This document shows positions 42,601 through 53,721 of a stretch of 64,000 bases of DNA, piece by piece. How positions within the stretch are numbered: position 1 is the first letter of the stretch; every line of letters starts with the position of its first letter. The notes beneath the pieces are model-generated. The model worked only from the letters and a program-made list of their open reading frames with translations, did no database searches and was not told the DNA's origin. The stretch comes from Coix lacryma-jobi var. lacryma-jobi (lineage: Eukaryota > Streptophyta > Magnoliopsida > Poales > Poaceae), in assembly GCA_009763385.1 (NCBI GenBank), contig CM019830.1, forward strand, positions 96,412,649-96,476,648. The letters are read 5' to 3'. Both the position numbers and the translations under genes were made by a program.

Positions 42601-45600
42601 TGGCAGCATCTTGCTCAGTGTGCATGTTCTTGTAGATCTAGGACCTTCACTCTGTAGAATTTGGGAGTGATAAATCTCCATATTTGCTCAAGAGTGTGTC
42701 CTGCTCATAAAGATAAGGTAGAGATCAAGTGCATAGGCTCTGTTGGTGGAAAAACACCAACAGAACCAAAAGTTTTGTTTATTCCTCTCTAACCTTAGGC
42801 ACATGCACAAGACAAACTTGCTGTTTATATGTTCTATTCAATCTTAACATGAGTGATAGGATCAGAGGATGAGCATAAAAGTAGCATCTTAAAATATTAA
42901 CAGATCAGATTACTTAACCAAAGGAAGGATAATCTATGCATAAAGTGTCGATCTTTTCATAATGAGATATATCATCTTCCAAAGGTTGGATGCACAACAT
43001 TTTAGCTTATTTAGTTAAGACAATGAGATACAAGAGAGTAAAGCTAGAAACAAGGATCAAAGGACTGAACATGTTGAGTTGATTAGGTTGGATCAAGTGA
43101 GGTGCACTTAAATAAAATGTTTAGTTCTTTATTTATGTTCATACTAGAATCAAGAAGAAGCTTTAAAGTGATGGTTACTTACCTTGAAATATTACTTTGT
43201 CATTGGAAAGTGATTGTGTTGAACCATCTTGTGGAAGCTTCTCTTGTCTATCTGGCTTGTCTTCTCTTGCTCGTCTCACAGTGGTGATTGAGAGGAGGAA
43301 GAGATCGCGGTTGAATCATCTTTATAGGTATCGACCTTCCTCTTCTTGTGTCGACTTATCAGTGAAGGTACATTGTTCCTTGAGTATGCTAACGAGGATC
43401 CTCTCTCTTTCTTGTATTAATTCTGACTATGAGGATGTAGGGACAGTTCCACATCTTCTCTTGTCAACCTTTCTTGTTTCCTTTAATCATTGGGTTGGCA
43501 AAAGACTTGAATTTAGAACTGTTACTCGAGTGCCCATGAGAGTCTTTGTCTTTTAGTGCCACGACGAGAGATTGTCCTCTCAACAGTGTCTAGATGATGG
43601 AGATCTGATCGGCTGTTATTCTTGATTGTGGGCTCAGGTACTATCTCTCCATCTTCTAACTTGTGGTGCAGTGGCTTCACCCTTCATGATGCCCTCCTCA
43701 ATTCTTGGCAGTGGGTTCTTCCTTCGACATCTTCTCTTTGGTTCTCTTTGGCTGTGCTATAAGTGATGTAGTTGTTGAAGAATCAGCAAAAGATCCAAGA
43801 GTTGACTTCTCCAGTCCGATATAGATGATAACATTGATGGCGTTGAAGAACGACTTTCAAGAATGAGTGGTGGATTCATATTCTTCTCCTCGACTGGGAC
43901 AAACATCTAGTGGTTTGTACTGATCAAAGTGGTGAGTAGGAGATCAATATGTTGAAGTTGGGTTTCTCCTTCCTCCCTTTGATGTGAAACACATCTAGAC
44001 AACGGAATTGTCTCTCTCAGGCTAGCTTGTGATGTAGATGGACTTCCAACAATGTGTTTGACTTGTAGATCTTGCTATTGTTGTAGTGGTACCATCTGTC
44101 TCCCAAGCTAGCTCTTGATTAGAAGAGAAATAACTTTCCACTTCTTGTCTTGATGTCTGGGCAATGATGTTGCAGGCAGGTAGGTTGTTCATACGAGGTA
44201 AGTTGCATCCTGTTTGTCATCAGTGCCCAAGCAAGACTCAAAGCTAGGCTCGCCCATTTGTGATCTGAGAGTTGGTTTGTGTGTCTATGGTTTGGGTTTT
44301 GGATCTTCAATGTTCAGACCAAACCATGGATGAACAAAATCTCTCTCCTGCATAATGTTAGTGGATATATACCCGAAGGATTTGCAAGAATTTGAAGCAT
44401 GGGTTGTTGTCCATAACATATGTATTTTGCATCTATGCTAATAAAAGATGTTTTTAGGATTACTTTAGCATGGACTAGTATGTGTTGGCTGCACTTTAAC
44501 ATGATTCAGGCAAAGGATAACTTGCAGTAGAAGACAAAATAAATAAACTTTGATACTCACAGTTCTTTCATCCATGATGAATGAGCTGAGTCTTCATTGT
44601 GCAAAGTTGTTAAAGTTCATGTGTCTCTTCATCTCCAGTGTGAGTTCATCTCCGGACTTTCCCAAATTGATATTGAAAGTTTCCCTGCAGTGGTTAGTCC
44701 AACAAAATATCCAACATCCACTATAGCATACTATCGGCTCAAAAATCAACCTAGACACAACGTCTAATTTGATCTAGGAAGGTATTTTAACTTAATTGCT
44801 TAAATTAAAAACCTTTGAAAGCAAGATCACCACTCCTAAACTAGGCACCATGCTTAATTTAAGAGATGTATGAAAGTACTCCAAACCTAAACATATAATA
44901 TAGCGAATGAGGGTAGCATGAAAGTATTATAGAGATTTATTCAGATGGTGATGAAAGAGCATAATGAGCATATCCTAAAGGTAGGGACAACCAACATAGC
45001 AACATGGCAAGAGATATTCTTAGAAGGTCTATTCCCCAAGCTTGGATTTTGCACGAATTAAGATTGGATGAATGTAATTCAATGTTGCATGATGATTGGT
45101 GGGACATACCTTGTGTTTGTTGTTCCTTCGTTCTTTTCTGCTCCAGACCTGGGAGGGTTAGTGTCCAAAAATACCCGAAGGAATATTTTCATAATTATAT
45201 TTCTATGCTCATTACAAGGACAGTGCAGCAGAAATGTAGGCATAGCTAATAACCAGGTGTTATGATGGGATGTAAGGATGTAAGGTTCTACTGGTTATAG
45301 CTTGCGGCTCATGGGGTAGTGATAGATAAGAGTGGAATTCAAAAACAACATTCATAAGAATGAAACAAAAAAAATGATGAAAAGACTGGGACAAAAAAGG
45401 AAAAGATAAAAGTATGATTACAAGGTTAAACTTAAGACGTAAAATGATCTACCGTTTCCCGGCAACGGCGCCGAAAATGAAATGTTGTTGGTATAATTAA
45501 TGCACACTCTACTTTATCCGCAAGCGCACAGATAAAATCTACCGATGTAGCACTTCACCGGAGTAACCCAGTTTTTAATATCGAACCCAAAGGAACGGAT

Positions 45601-47155
45601 AGCGATGAGTCTCAAGTGTAAAACCCCTGAGTAACTAACAAGGATGGAGAAACTAAAAGTATAGAGGGGATCACTAAGGTTATCTAAATCCAACTTAAGA
45701 GTGATATGTTTATTATTCTTAATGGGGAAGTTGCCATAAAAGGTCACAAACAGAGTATGATTCTTTTATGCAAATGTATAATCCTACCGAGCCTACACAC
45801 GGGTAAGTGGACTATAGAAGAATCAAACAAGGCTATAGAGTCACCCTTGCGAACTACCACTACTACCGGCGTTATAGGAGGTAAATATGAGCTATCAAGT
45901 CTAAGCACGCTTATACTATCCAACTACTCTAACTCTAGAGCGACTAGAATTAAAGTACTCAAAAGAGAGTCATAAACCTTAAGAACAATAAGAACAATGG
46001 CTCAAACTTAAATATAGATGTTGATTACCGAAACAATCGTTGAAGCAAGTCGATGAAGAACTTGAATCCACAGGTACAAGATGAAGAAGTTGATCCGACA
46101 GGCCGGAGCTTCCTCTTGATCTCTTCCTCTCTCTCTCTCTTCTAGTTCTAGAATAAGACTAGGTTCTAATCCTACTAGAGGGGTATCTAGTCTTCTACTT
46201 GAAAGCTAACTCTTGATTACAACTAGATGAACTAGATCTAATTCTAGATGAACTAGAAGAGATTCATCTAGAGGGACCTCTACTTCTACATTGGAACCCT
46301 AATTTCTGATGGGAGATGAATAATGAAGAGGGAGATGCCTGGAGAGGGAGGTCTGGGGCTGCTTATATAGCCCTAGGGATCAAACCGCGGCCGTTGGTAT
46401 CAAACCGACTAAGGTACGACTGAGATGCATCCTAGAGGTCGGTGGAGGAAGCTTGCAGAAGACGGAAGTCAGCGGGCCCGGGGGGAGACCGGCCGGTCTA
46501 AGGGTGGGACCGGTCGGTCCCACCTAGCGGCCTCTCGAGGTGTCCCGCCTCGTTGTGTCCTTTGGTGTCTCTAGAACCTTCTGGAATATCCTGATGTGCC
46601 GGTTGCGTTATCTCGCGTCGGTTTCCTTCTAGGGGAAGCTATCAGTGCTGATTTCCTGGTTAGTCCCTGCAGAATCATAGTTCATCAAAAACTCGTGGAA
46701 TATTGTCAGTTGAAACCCTAAAAACTTTGTTGGTGATTGAATTCATGCCCTTTTCATATTTATTTATCCTTTAATTTTAATAGATAACCAGCGTCAACAG
46801 CCGTTGAGGCAAGGTGCGAGAGGGAGTCGCCCTTGCCGCCTAGAGAGTGTGAGAGTGTGTGGTAAGATGTGTGTGGATGGTCTGGATGGGACATCCGGGA
46901 GGGTGATCGGGAGGCCGATCACGTGACTGGATGATGGAAATAAAACTTGACTACATATATACTATTTAAGTTGACTAAATGCATAGGAAAACTATAGCCA
47001 AAGTAGGTTCTTTTGCTCTACCCTTGCATCCACCTACCACATAGCAAATTGAGCATAGGATGGGAAAGTGTGGCCAGTACAAATCATACTGAAAATTCGG
47101 TTAAACAGGTGCTGAGCCCGAGTACGACTACGAGGGCGATGGATGGGAGGACTAG
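36681..47155 (+). CDS. Putative three-exon acidic mini-gene in the LongLTR-4 LTR
   Basis: Exon 1 (36681-36720): ATG in good context (GGCCATGGCG), encoding MAKQFRPSPTSST, ending CAACTG|GTAAGG. Exon 2 (37812-37883): after TCTCGTTTTTCAG, encoding PEEQDPEEDDYEYQEELGDD and a few more residues, ending TGAAG|GTGCC. Exon 3 (47109-47155): after GTTAAACAG, encoding EPEYDYEGDGWED then TAG. All junctions are phase 1, so the three join in frame into a peptide of roughly 50 residues that is about half Asp and Glu. Intron 2 now contains Asp-1. It corresponds by position to the other LTR mini-genes but lacks the Cys/His motif. The exon calls are inference from splice-like sites and phase. Confidence 0.5.
38922..40242 (-). 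repeat. Asp-1 3' LTR (1321 bp)
   Basis: Nearly identical to 45486-46799, differing by scattered substitutions and one-base indels. Minus-strand TATA box GGCTATATAAGC (rc of 39808-39819) and the family palindrome at 39945-39966. Confidence 0.92.
40243..40260 (-). promoter_or_regulatory. Asp-1 polypurine tract
   Basis: The minus strand reads GGTAAGCTTGGGGGAACT directly before the LTR start TGTTGACGC. The same tract, slightly eroded, adjoins the Asp-2 LTR at 54452-54468. Confidence 0.85.
40261..45457 (-). other. Asp-1 internal region, largely non-coding
   Basis: About 5.2 kb with no ORF that I would call a gene. It is collinear with the Asp-2 internal region (54469-59770), so the whole non-coding body has been copied as a unit. 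T-rich runs near 40690-40830 and an AAT/AGT-type microsatellite near 41325-41345 are visible. Confidence 0.8.
42239..42520 (-). pseudogene. Asp-1 protease relic
   Basis: The minus-strand reading contains GMMEDVVVSIRGH, a stop, then TDFLILDMGEDDDVHLILGR with PFL following. That is the C-terminal half of a plant Gypsy (Athila/Tat-like) gag-linked protease; the LGRPFL motif is diagnostic. One in-frame TAA and loss of the surrounding gag/pol show it is dead. It reveals the coding ancestor of this non-coding family. Confidence 0.72.
45458..45473 (-). promoter_or_regulatory. Asp-1 primer binding site (tRNA-Asp type)
   Basis: The minus strand reads GGCGCCGTTGCCGGG beside the right LTR, complementary to the 3' end of plant tRNA-Asp. 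Asp-2 has GCGCCGTTGCCGGGGAAT at 59771-59790. It sits about 12 bases inside the LTR edge. Confidence 0.85.
45486..46799 (-). repeat. Asp-1 5' LTR (1314 bp)
   Basis: Pair of the left LTR, with the same TATA and palindrome (46503-46524). In sense direction it carries the promoter. Confidence 0.92.
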
Positions 47156-47436
47156 GGGGGCCTTGTTCAACGCTCGAGTTGGAAGAGTCGACAAGTCTTC
47201 TACCGAGATCATGTCTTCTGATGCTGTTCTGGATGTCATGTGATGTTTGATTCGGCCAAGTGGCGATGTAATAATAAGTAAACCCTGCTATTTGTACTCT
47301 TAAAATAGGGATTCGATGTATGCACTTTGGTTATCAACTGAATTTCCATGATAATGTGATGGCATGATCTTTGGAGACTATCGCATTGTTGTTGTATCTG
47401 TGGATTTCCCTTCGAGGAAATCGTGGTACGTTTCAG

Positions 47437-47455
47437 TTGGTATCAAAGCCATACT
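47437..47455 (+). promoter_or_regulatory. LongLTR-4 primer binding site
   Basis: TTGGTATCAAAGCC follows the LTR end by one base. It is an initiator-Met tRNA type PBS with one change (A for G) from the usual TGGTATCAGAGC. Confidence 0.82.
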
Positions 47456-48167
47456 TGACCGTAGGACAAGACCCTAGAAATGGCCGATAGAATCTGGACC
47501 GACCCCTGTCAAAAATCTATTTTCTACAAAACCTTTACCTCTTTTCTTGCAACCCTACCCAAAAGAACTAACCTATGACCCCGTTTCTTCTCGCCTTGCA
47601 GATGCCTCGCTATGTTGAGCTGCCGATTGAGGGAACGAGCTACGGTGGTTACGCGAGGATGCTGTACGACGTGCTGGAGGAGCTGGGAGTTCGCCTGGAG
47701 GAGGTCTAGTACACCTGCCGGGGCGAGCCAGGACCAGATGGAGTTGGACTTCAAGGGCATATCATTGTCCATCTCCAGATCTCCGCCAACAATGCGACCT
47801 CGGAGCTGACCGCCTTCACTGAGATGGAGGTGGAGCCATCCGTGGAGGCCTACATTCAGTCCGTCTCTCGTTCGGCACTCCGCCGTGTGTAGCGTGACGC
47901 CCACGAGCTTCTCAAGGATGGCCCCTACCGCTTGCTTCCTCGTGCTCTTGACCTCACTCAGAACACTCGGAGGCAAGTGGTGGAGGCCGATCGCTTCGCT
48001 CTCCGTAAGGAGGATGCCTGCCTCTAGGTAACGGGGCAGCACGTGCTTGACCAGGACCGCTACATCATGGAGTTGATCTCCCAGAACCATCGCTACCGGG
48101 ACATGATGTTCCAAGCTGATGAAGCCTTCCTGGCAGAAGAACATGAGAAGAAGCGACGACGAGAGAT

Positions 48168-48743
48168 TGTTGGTCTAAATTAATGCACACTTTACTTTAT
48201 CCGCAAGCGCACAGATAAAATCTACCAATGTAGCACTTCACCGGAGTAACCCAGTTTTAATATCGAACCCAAAGGAACGGATAGCGTGGAGTCTCAAGTG
48301 TATAACCCCTAGTAACTAACAAGGACGAAGAAGCTAAAAGTATAGAGGGGATCACTAAGGCTATCTAAATCTAACTTAAGAGTGATATGTTTATATTATT
48401 CTTAATGGGGAAGTTGCCATAAAGGTCACAAACAGAGTATGATTCTTTTATGCAAATGTATAATCCTACCGAGCCTACACACGGGTAAGTGGACTATAGA
48501 AGAATCAACAAGCTATAAGAGTCACCCTTGCGAACAACCACTACTACCAGCGTTATAGGAGGCAAATATGAGCTATCAAGTCTAAGCACCACGCTTACAC
48601 TATCCAACTACTCTAACTCTAGCGCGACTAGAATTAAAGTACTCAAAAGAGACTCATTAAACCTTAAGAATAATAAGAACAATAGCTCAAACTTAAATAT
48701 AGATGTTGATTACCGAAACGATCATTGAAGCAAGTTGACGAAG
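48168..48743 (-). repeat. Asp-2 3' LTR, segment 1
   Basis: Matches the first 576 bp or so of the right LTR (59799 onward), then stops at GAAG where GagPro-2 begins. Confidence 0.92.
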
Positions 48744-49602
48744 TGATGAGGGACGGCCTGATCTTCCGTGTGGTAGCGATAGGTTCGAATGGTGGAGAAC
48801 TCGACGTTGGCGATCTGGCTTCAAATCAGACATGATTCGAACCCTGCAACCGTTACACCACTGCTCTGTTGGTTATCATCCAAGCACAACTTGGTTGACC
48901 TCGCCAAGAAGGCTATTCCTGCAAGCGAATCGAAGAACACAAGCAAGAAGGTTAAAAACCGCAATCTGAAATTGCAAATATGAATCTCACAAATTTATAT
49001 GGAGGGTTCAAGAACTCGGTTCCAAAGGACTAATCGACACTGTGGAGGAGATCAAGAACGGGGGCCCTGGATCACTGTAAAGATTCGACACCACAGTTAC
49101 AATGAACGATTCAGTTTCTCGATGGAAAACTAAACTCTAAACAAAACCCAAGACCTAACGATGACGACGACGGCTAATTATAGGGTTTAAGATGTCATCT
49201 ATGCTGGACACACCCCCTAATGGGCTCTAAGACGATACACGGCCTAACGGACCAAAATACGGTGATGCAGCACCCTGGCAGATTCTGGACGCTGAATTGT
49301 TTCGACGATTCCCGTGGACTCCAGATGTATTTTGACGTGATTCCAAAGCCATTGGTTAGCTTATCAAATTATCTTTCCAAGCATATCTGGTTCGTCGAAA
49401 ACGAAGTCCGTATGCGTTCAGGGCGTTGATTTTGCCCGGGACTGCTCCTGAATTCCTAGGGTGACGTGAAAACTGAGTTGGGGACGGATTGCAACTTGGG
49501 GAAGACCATGGCGTCGGTGTGTCCAGCGTGGCGATGTCCTCATCATCCTCCCCTTCTTGAATTGGAGTCGTCCTCGACTCCATCTTGGCGATGTCCTCAT
49601 CA
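48744..49602 (-). repeat. GagPro-2 3' LTR (859 bp)
   Basis: Contains two copies of the CCTCATCA edge, at 49538-49545 and 49595-49602, 57 bp apart. The inner copy corresponds to the LTR edge of GagPro-1. The ORF leaving the internal region reads straight through into this LTR. Confidence 0.9.
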
Positions 49603-49913
49603 TCCCCTCCTTCTAGAATTGGAGTCGTCCGCGACTCCATGTCATCTCCAAGCTCCTGCAAAAGGTTAGTGACCGCACAATGTGAAACACAAGGTATAGG
49701 ATCATGTGCAGCAACACTAACATGTCGACAAAGCATAGTATAACAAGGAGCATTATTATTATCACATAACGCAACTGTAGAAGAAGTTGTAGCAAGAAAA
49801 ACACCTCCTTTTAACATAATCTCATTATTGTTAGGAATGTCTGTTGGAGGTTTATTTTTATTTTTAATCTCTTTAGCATGTTTAATAATATCCGTAGGAG
49901 ACAAAGGAAGCAA
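49356..49913 (-). pseudogene. GagPro-2 pol remnant reading into the 3' LTR
   Basis: Just after the protease, the reading passes from LPLSPTDIIKHAKEIKNKN (the linker that normally precedes RT) to NLLQELGDDMESRTTP and GGDDEDIA. The latter is the C-terminal end of pol in related grass Gypsy elements (family knowledge), encoded across the PPT (49603-49614, minus GAAGGAGGGGA) and LTR. RT, RNase H and integrase are thus missing by an internal deletion between linker and pol end. Confidence 0.6.
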
Positions 49914-51550
49914 AGTAATTTTTTGTCCTTATGTATGATAGTGTATGTATTAGTTCTACCATGGTGTAAAGCATCATTATCAAATTCCCATGGGCGACCT
50001 AACAAAATGGAACAAGCTTGCATAGGAACAACATCAAAATCAGCAGTATCATGATAAGAACCTGTGAAAAAGCTAATGCGTGCTGATTTAGTTACCTTAG
50101 TCATACCATTATTATTGAACCATTGAAGTTTATACGGATATGAATATTGTCGTGTGGTCAAGCCAAGCTTCTCAACCAAATCTGAACTCACCAAGTTGTT
50201 GCAACTCCCGCTATCAATGATGGTGAGAACACGACAACCCTGCACAATGAGATACATGTGGAACGAATTGTGGCGTTGGATTTTCATCTCTTCTTCTTCA
50301 TGTCCCACACGTGTACTCAATACTCGCTGCACAAGAAGACTATGATAGTCCGCAACAGCAGCCACAGAGTCAATGGTGATGGTCTCCTTGTCTTGATCAT
50401 CCTCGGTGGAATCTGTAGCAATGTTAGCAGCAAGAGCTAAATCATTTTCAACATCACTAGTACTTACATATCCATCGTCTGTAGCAATGAAAGCGCGACG
50501 GCTGGGGCAATCCTCCATGACATGTCCCATGCCTTTGCATCGATGGCAAATGATTTTAGAGCTGGATGAGGAAGAGCTAGTAGAAGCACCCGGAGTGATA
50601 CCTTTCTTCAGCTGTGGAAACTGCACATTAGACAATTTACTTACCTCGGAAGGTGTAGACGGCTGTGGTGCAACAGGAAGCTTGGGCGTCTCCGGCTCGG
50701 AACGTTGCTGAAAAGTCCTCCCATTGTTATACCTGAAAGGCTGATGTTGTTGTTTGCGGCCCTGTACTTCGCGTTCAGCTTTAAGAGCAAGATGATATAA
50801 TTGGCTGAACCTGTTCCAATCTTTGTAATCAAGAATATCCTGGATATCACGATTCAAACCACCAAAGAATCTAGCAGTAGCATCATTATCATCTTTATGT
50901 ATACCACAACGTGCTAAACCAATAAGCAATTCTTGATAATATGCCTCTACGCTTTTATCACCTTGTTTTAAAGTTTGCAATTTTAAACGCAAATCACGTT
51001 GATAATAAGGAGGAACAAAACGAGATTTCATACGTTGCTTTAAAGCATTCCAAGTTTAAGGGACAGCAGCAGCATTATTAGCATTATAAAGATCACTCCA
51101 CCAGAATAAAGCAAAATTAGTAAACTCACTAGTAGCAAGTCTAACTCTATGCTCAGCAGGAACATTATGAGAATCAATTTTTTGTTGAACAGCAAGTTAT
51201 CAATCTAAATATGCCTCTGGATCCATATTACCAGCAAAAGGAGGTAGGCTAAATTTAATTTTAGCAAAAGGATCATTATTATGATTATTACCTCCCATAC
51301 CGGGACGATTGAAGTTGAGGCGGCGACGGGGACCAGCATCAGCATCCGCATCCGCATCGTCATCACCAAAAGCATCGGCATCGCTGTTATCACGATGAGG
51401 TTGAGGGCGTTGCTCAAGCTGTTCAATGCGGTTGACCAGATTGTTCACGTTGCGCGTCAGCTCGGTCATGAGGTTGGGTTGTTCATTCATGAATGTCGTA
51501 AGCTCACCTTTGGACACACACTCATTGAAGTCCACCGGAATTCCTGCCAT
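49811..51550 (-). pseudogene. GagPro-2 gag and protease
   Basis: N-terminus MAGIPVDFNECVSKG at 51550, a helical segment, a repetitive Asp/Ala run, then KIKFSLPPFAGNMDPEAYLD typical of Gypsy gag. A stop lies at about 51200 (rc TAA) and another near 51057. The gag core continues (51031-50740, with RFFGGLNRDIQDIL), then a CCHC knuckle (CHRCKGMGHVMEDC) near 50530 and a protease (LTIIDSGSCNNLVSSDL near 50200; LLGRPWEFDND near 49990). The protease Asp-Ser-Gly is intact. Two or three stops make it non-functional as read. Confidence 0.87.
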
Positions 51551-51559
51551 TGTTAGAAG

Positions 51560-52855
51560 ATAGAAAAAGACAACAGTAAAGTATTATCCCTATCAACTAA
51601 AAGGAACCAAGTGGTGGTGGTGGTGAAAGTGGAAAGCAAAATCACAAGCGGCTTACCACCGTGTTGCCTGTATTCTTACCAACGCCAAACAAGATCAAAC
51701 CAAAGTGACGAAGCAATCTGTTGTTGAGCGTGGGTAACAGTTGCAAGATGAACTTGTGCTGACAGAAGTATATGTGGAGCTATAGGTAGGCACAATATGA
51801 CAGCAAGGATTAGCAATTAACGAATACAGATTAGAAAAGTTCAATAATTGTCCAAAGCACAAGTCACAATTGTTGGCTAAGACGTGTGTGGACGTAGCAC
51901 AACAAGTGGAAACAAAGAACGATGGAAAGAACTTACAGAACAAGCAAAGAGCACTGATTTTTCCTTTTTCCTGAATTTTCCTGTGATTTTCCAAAAAAGT
52001 ACTAGTACGAATCAAACTTTTTTATTTTTTCACTATTTTTTTATATTTTTCCCTGAACAAGGATCACAAAAGATGTAACCACAAAAATTGGCACCTTCAA
52101 CTGAGGTGGGATGTGGTCTACAAAAAATCAGCAAGTTCTCTAAAAAGCGTGCTGAAACCTTGTCAATTTTTTTATTTTCCCGAATTTTTTTGGCAATTTT
52201 GAGGGGACCAAACAGGGCGAAGCCGAGATTGGGTCGGCTCCAAACGGTGTCAAGAAGCTCCACAAATAATTTCAGATTTTTCGGACAAACGAGCGAAAAG
52301 TTATGCCGGTTCTAGTGAAGGTATGTCTAGTTATGTTTTCTGAAAGGCACAACACGAAAACAGGAGTTAGGGCAACTCGGCAGCGGTAGTTATGGCAAAG
52401 CGATCGTAATCTCCAACACGGATCACAAGAGCAAGCGTCCTTGTGACTAACAGCAGTAGGTAGATGCGAGATGATGTAAGGAGGGCTGTGATGCAGACAA
52501 AAATTAGAGCGGTTGGCAACCTATCTAGGGTTTGCGCGGCAGCGAGAAGTTACACAAGGAGGCTAGCGGGGCAAGTCGAGGAAAGTGGTGGCTTCGACTT
52601 GTTGTTTAGGAACGGTGGATGGGATAGCGGCGGAAACAAAGAAACAGCAACGGGCACGTTGAACTACGACGACGAACACAACCTAAACTCAACAAAGCGA
52701 CTCTAAAACAAAATTGCAAAGGCACAAAAGGCGATAGGACAGCGGAAATTGAAATTTTTTTTGGCTTTTTTGTGGACTCTAGGTAATGAACAGATATGAA
52801 TCTAAGGGCAAACGAGATTATACCTCGCGGGAAACCTGAAATATCCGATACCAAT
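51560..52855 (-). other. GagPro-2 leader between PBS and gag
   Basis: About 1.3 kb without a supportable ORF. The PBS (minus TTGGTATCGGATATTTC) adjoins the LTR at 52855. It contains T/A-rich runs (51960-52060) on the plus strand. Probably leader and packaging region. Confidence 0.65.
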
Positions 52856-53716
52856 TGATGAGTGACGGCCCGATCTTCCGTGAGGTAGCGATAGGTTCGA
52901 TTGGTGGAGAACTCGACGTTGGCGATCCGGCTTCAAATCAGACATGATTCGAACCCTGCAACCGTTACACCACTGCTCCGTTGGTTATCAACCAAGGACG
53001 ACTTGATTGACCTCGCCAAGAAGGCTATTCCTGCAAGCGAATCGAAGAACACAAGCAAGAAGGTAAAAACACACAATCTGAAATTGCAAATATGAATCTC
53101 ACAAATTTATATGGAGGGTTCAAGAACTCGGTTCCAAAGGACTAATCGACACAGTGGAGGAGATCAAGAACGGGGGCCCTGGATCACTGTAAAAGGACTC
53201 GACACCATAGTTACAATGAACAATTCAGTTTCTCGATGGAAAACTAAACTCTAAACAAAACCCAAGACCTAACAACGACGACGACGGCTAATTATAGGGT
53301 TTCGGACGTCATCTATGCTGGACGCGCCCCCTAATGGGCTCTAAGATCATACACGGCCCAACGGACCAAAATACGGTGACGCAGCACCCTGGCAGATTCT
53401 GGACGCTGACTTGTTTGGATGATTCCTGTTGACTCCAGACGTATTTTGACGTGATTCCAAAGCCATTGGTTAGATTTTCAAATTATCTTTCCAAGCATAT
53501 CTGGTTCGTCGAAAACGGAGTTCCTATGCGTCCGGGGCGTTGATTTTACCCGGGACTGCTGCTGAATTCCGAGGATGACGTGAAAACTGAGTTGGAGACG
53601 GATTGCAACTTGGGGAAGACCATGACGTCGGTGTGTCCAGCGTGGCGATGTCCTCATCATCCTCCCCTTCTTGAATTGGAGTCGTCCTCGACTCCATCTT
53701 GGCGATGTCCTCATCA
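52856..53716 (-). repeat. GagPro-2 5' LTR (861 bp)
   Basis: Nearly identical to the left LTR and carries the same 57-bp internal duplication at its outer edge (53652-53716). Confidence 0.92.
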
Positions 53717-53721
53717 CGAAG

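Larger units (their letters stand above)
38922..46799 (-). mobile_element. Asp-1: non-coding LTR element (7.9 kb)
   Basis: Exact ends TGTTGG...CAACA with TSD gccgt (38917-38921 and 46800-46804). The LTRs are 1321 and 1314 bp. PBS (45458-45473) and PPT (40243-40260) show minus orientation. The 5.2 kb internal region has no intact gene, only a protease relic. It fits a large non-autonomous derivative, probably of an Athila/Tat-type Gypsy parent given the tRNA-Asp PBS and protease style (inference). Confidence 0.93.
35170..47435 (+). repeat. LongLTR-4 5' LTR, split by Asp-1
   Basis: LTR sequence occupies 35170-38921 and 46805-47435 (about 4.38 kb net), ending GTACGTTTCA before the PBS. Layout: U3 to about 36185; a CpG-rich block 35600-37600 with chance ORFs on both strands (including a long minus-strand one that I reject); and a U5 region of roughly 38000-38920 and 46805-47435 without other recognisable content besides the mini-exons. 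Confidence 0.87.
48744..53716 (-). mobile_element. GagPro-2: Gypsy-type element encoding only gag and protease
   Basis: Complete element of 4973 bp: TGATGAGG...CCTCATCA with TSD cgaag (48739-48743 and 53717-53721). LTRs 48744-49602 (859 bp) and 52856-53716 (861 bp); minus orientation from PBS and ORFs. The 3.25 kb internal region codes for gag and protease but has no RT, RNase H or integrase, so it depends on a partner for movement. It resembles the TR-GAG class of plant non-autonomous elements. It is inserted in the Asp-2 LTR, hence younger than Asp-2. Confidence 0.93.

Noticed and set aside
43102..43556. Short ORFs in the Asp-1 internal region as genes
   Set aside because: Not maintained between Asp-1 and Asp-2 and without domain signals; only the minus-strand protease relic is supported.
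47436..47460. tRNA-like matches at the LTR edges
   Set aside because: They match only the last 12-18 nt of tRNA-Met or tRNA-Asp and are primer binding sites, not tRNA genes.
47524..48144. 206-codon minus-strand ORF
   Set aside because: Shadow of LongLTR-4 ORF1, whose sense frame has homologous architecture in LongLTR-2 and continues in frame after Asp-2.
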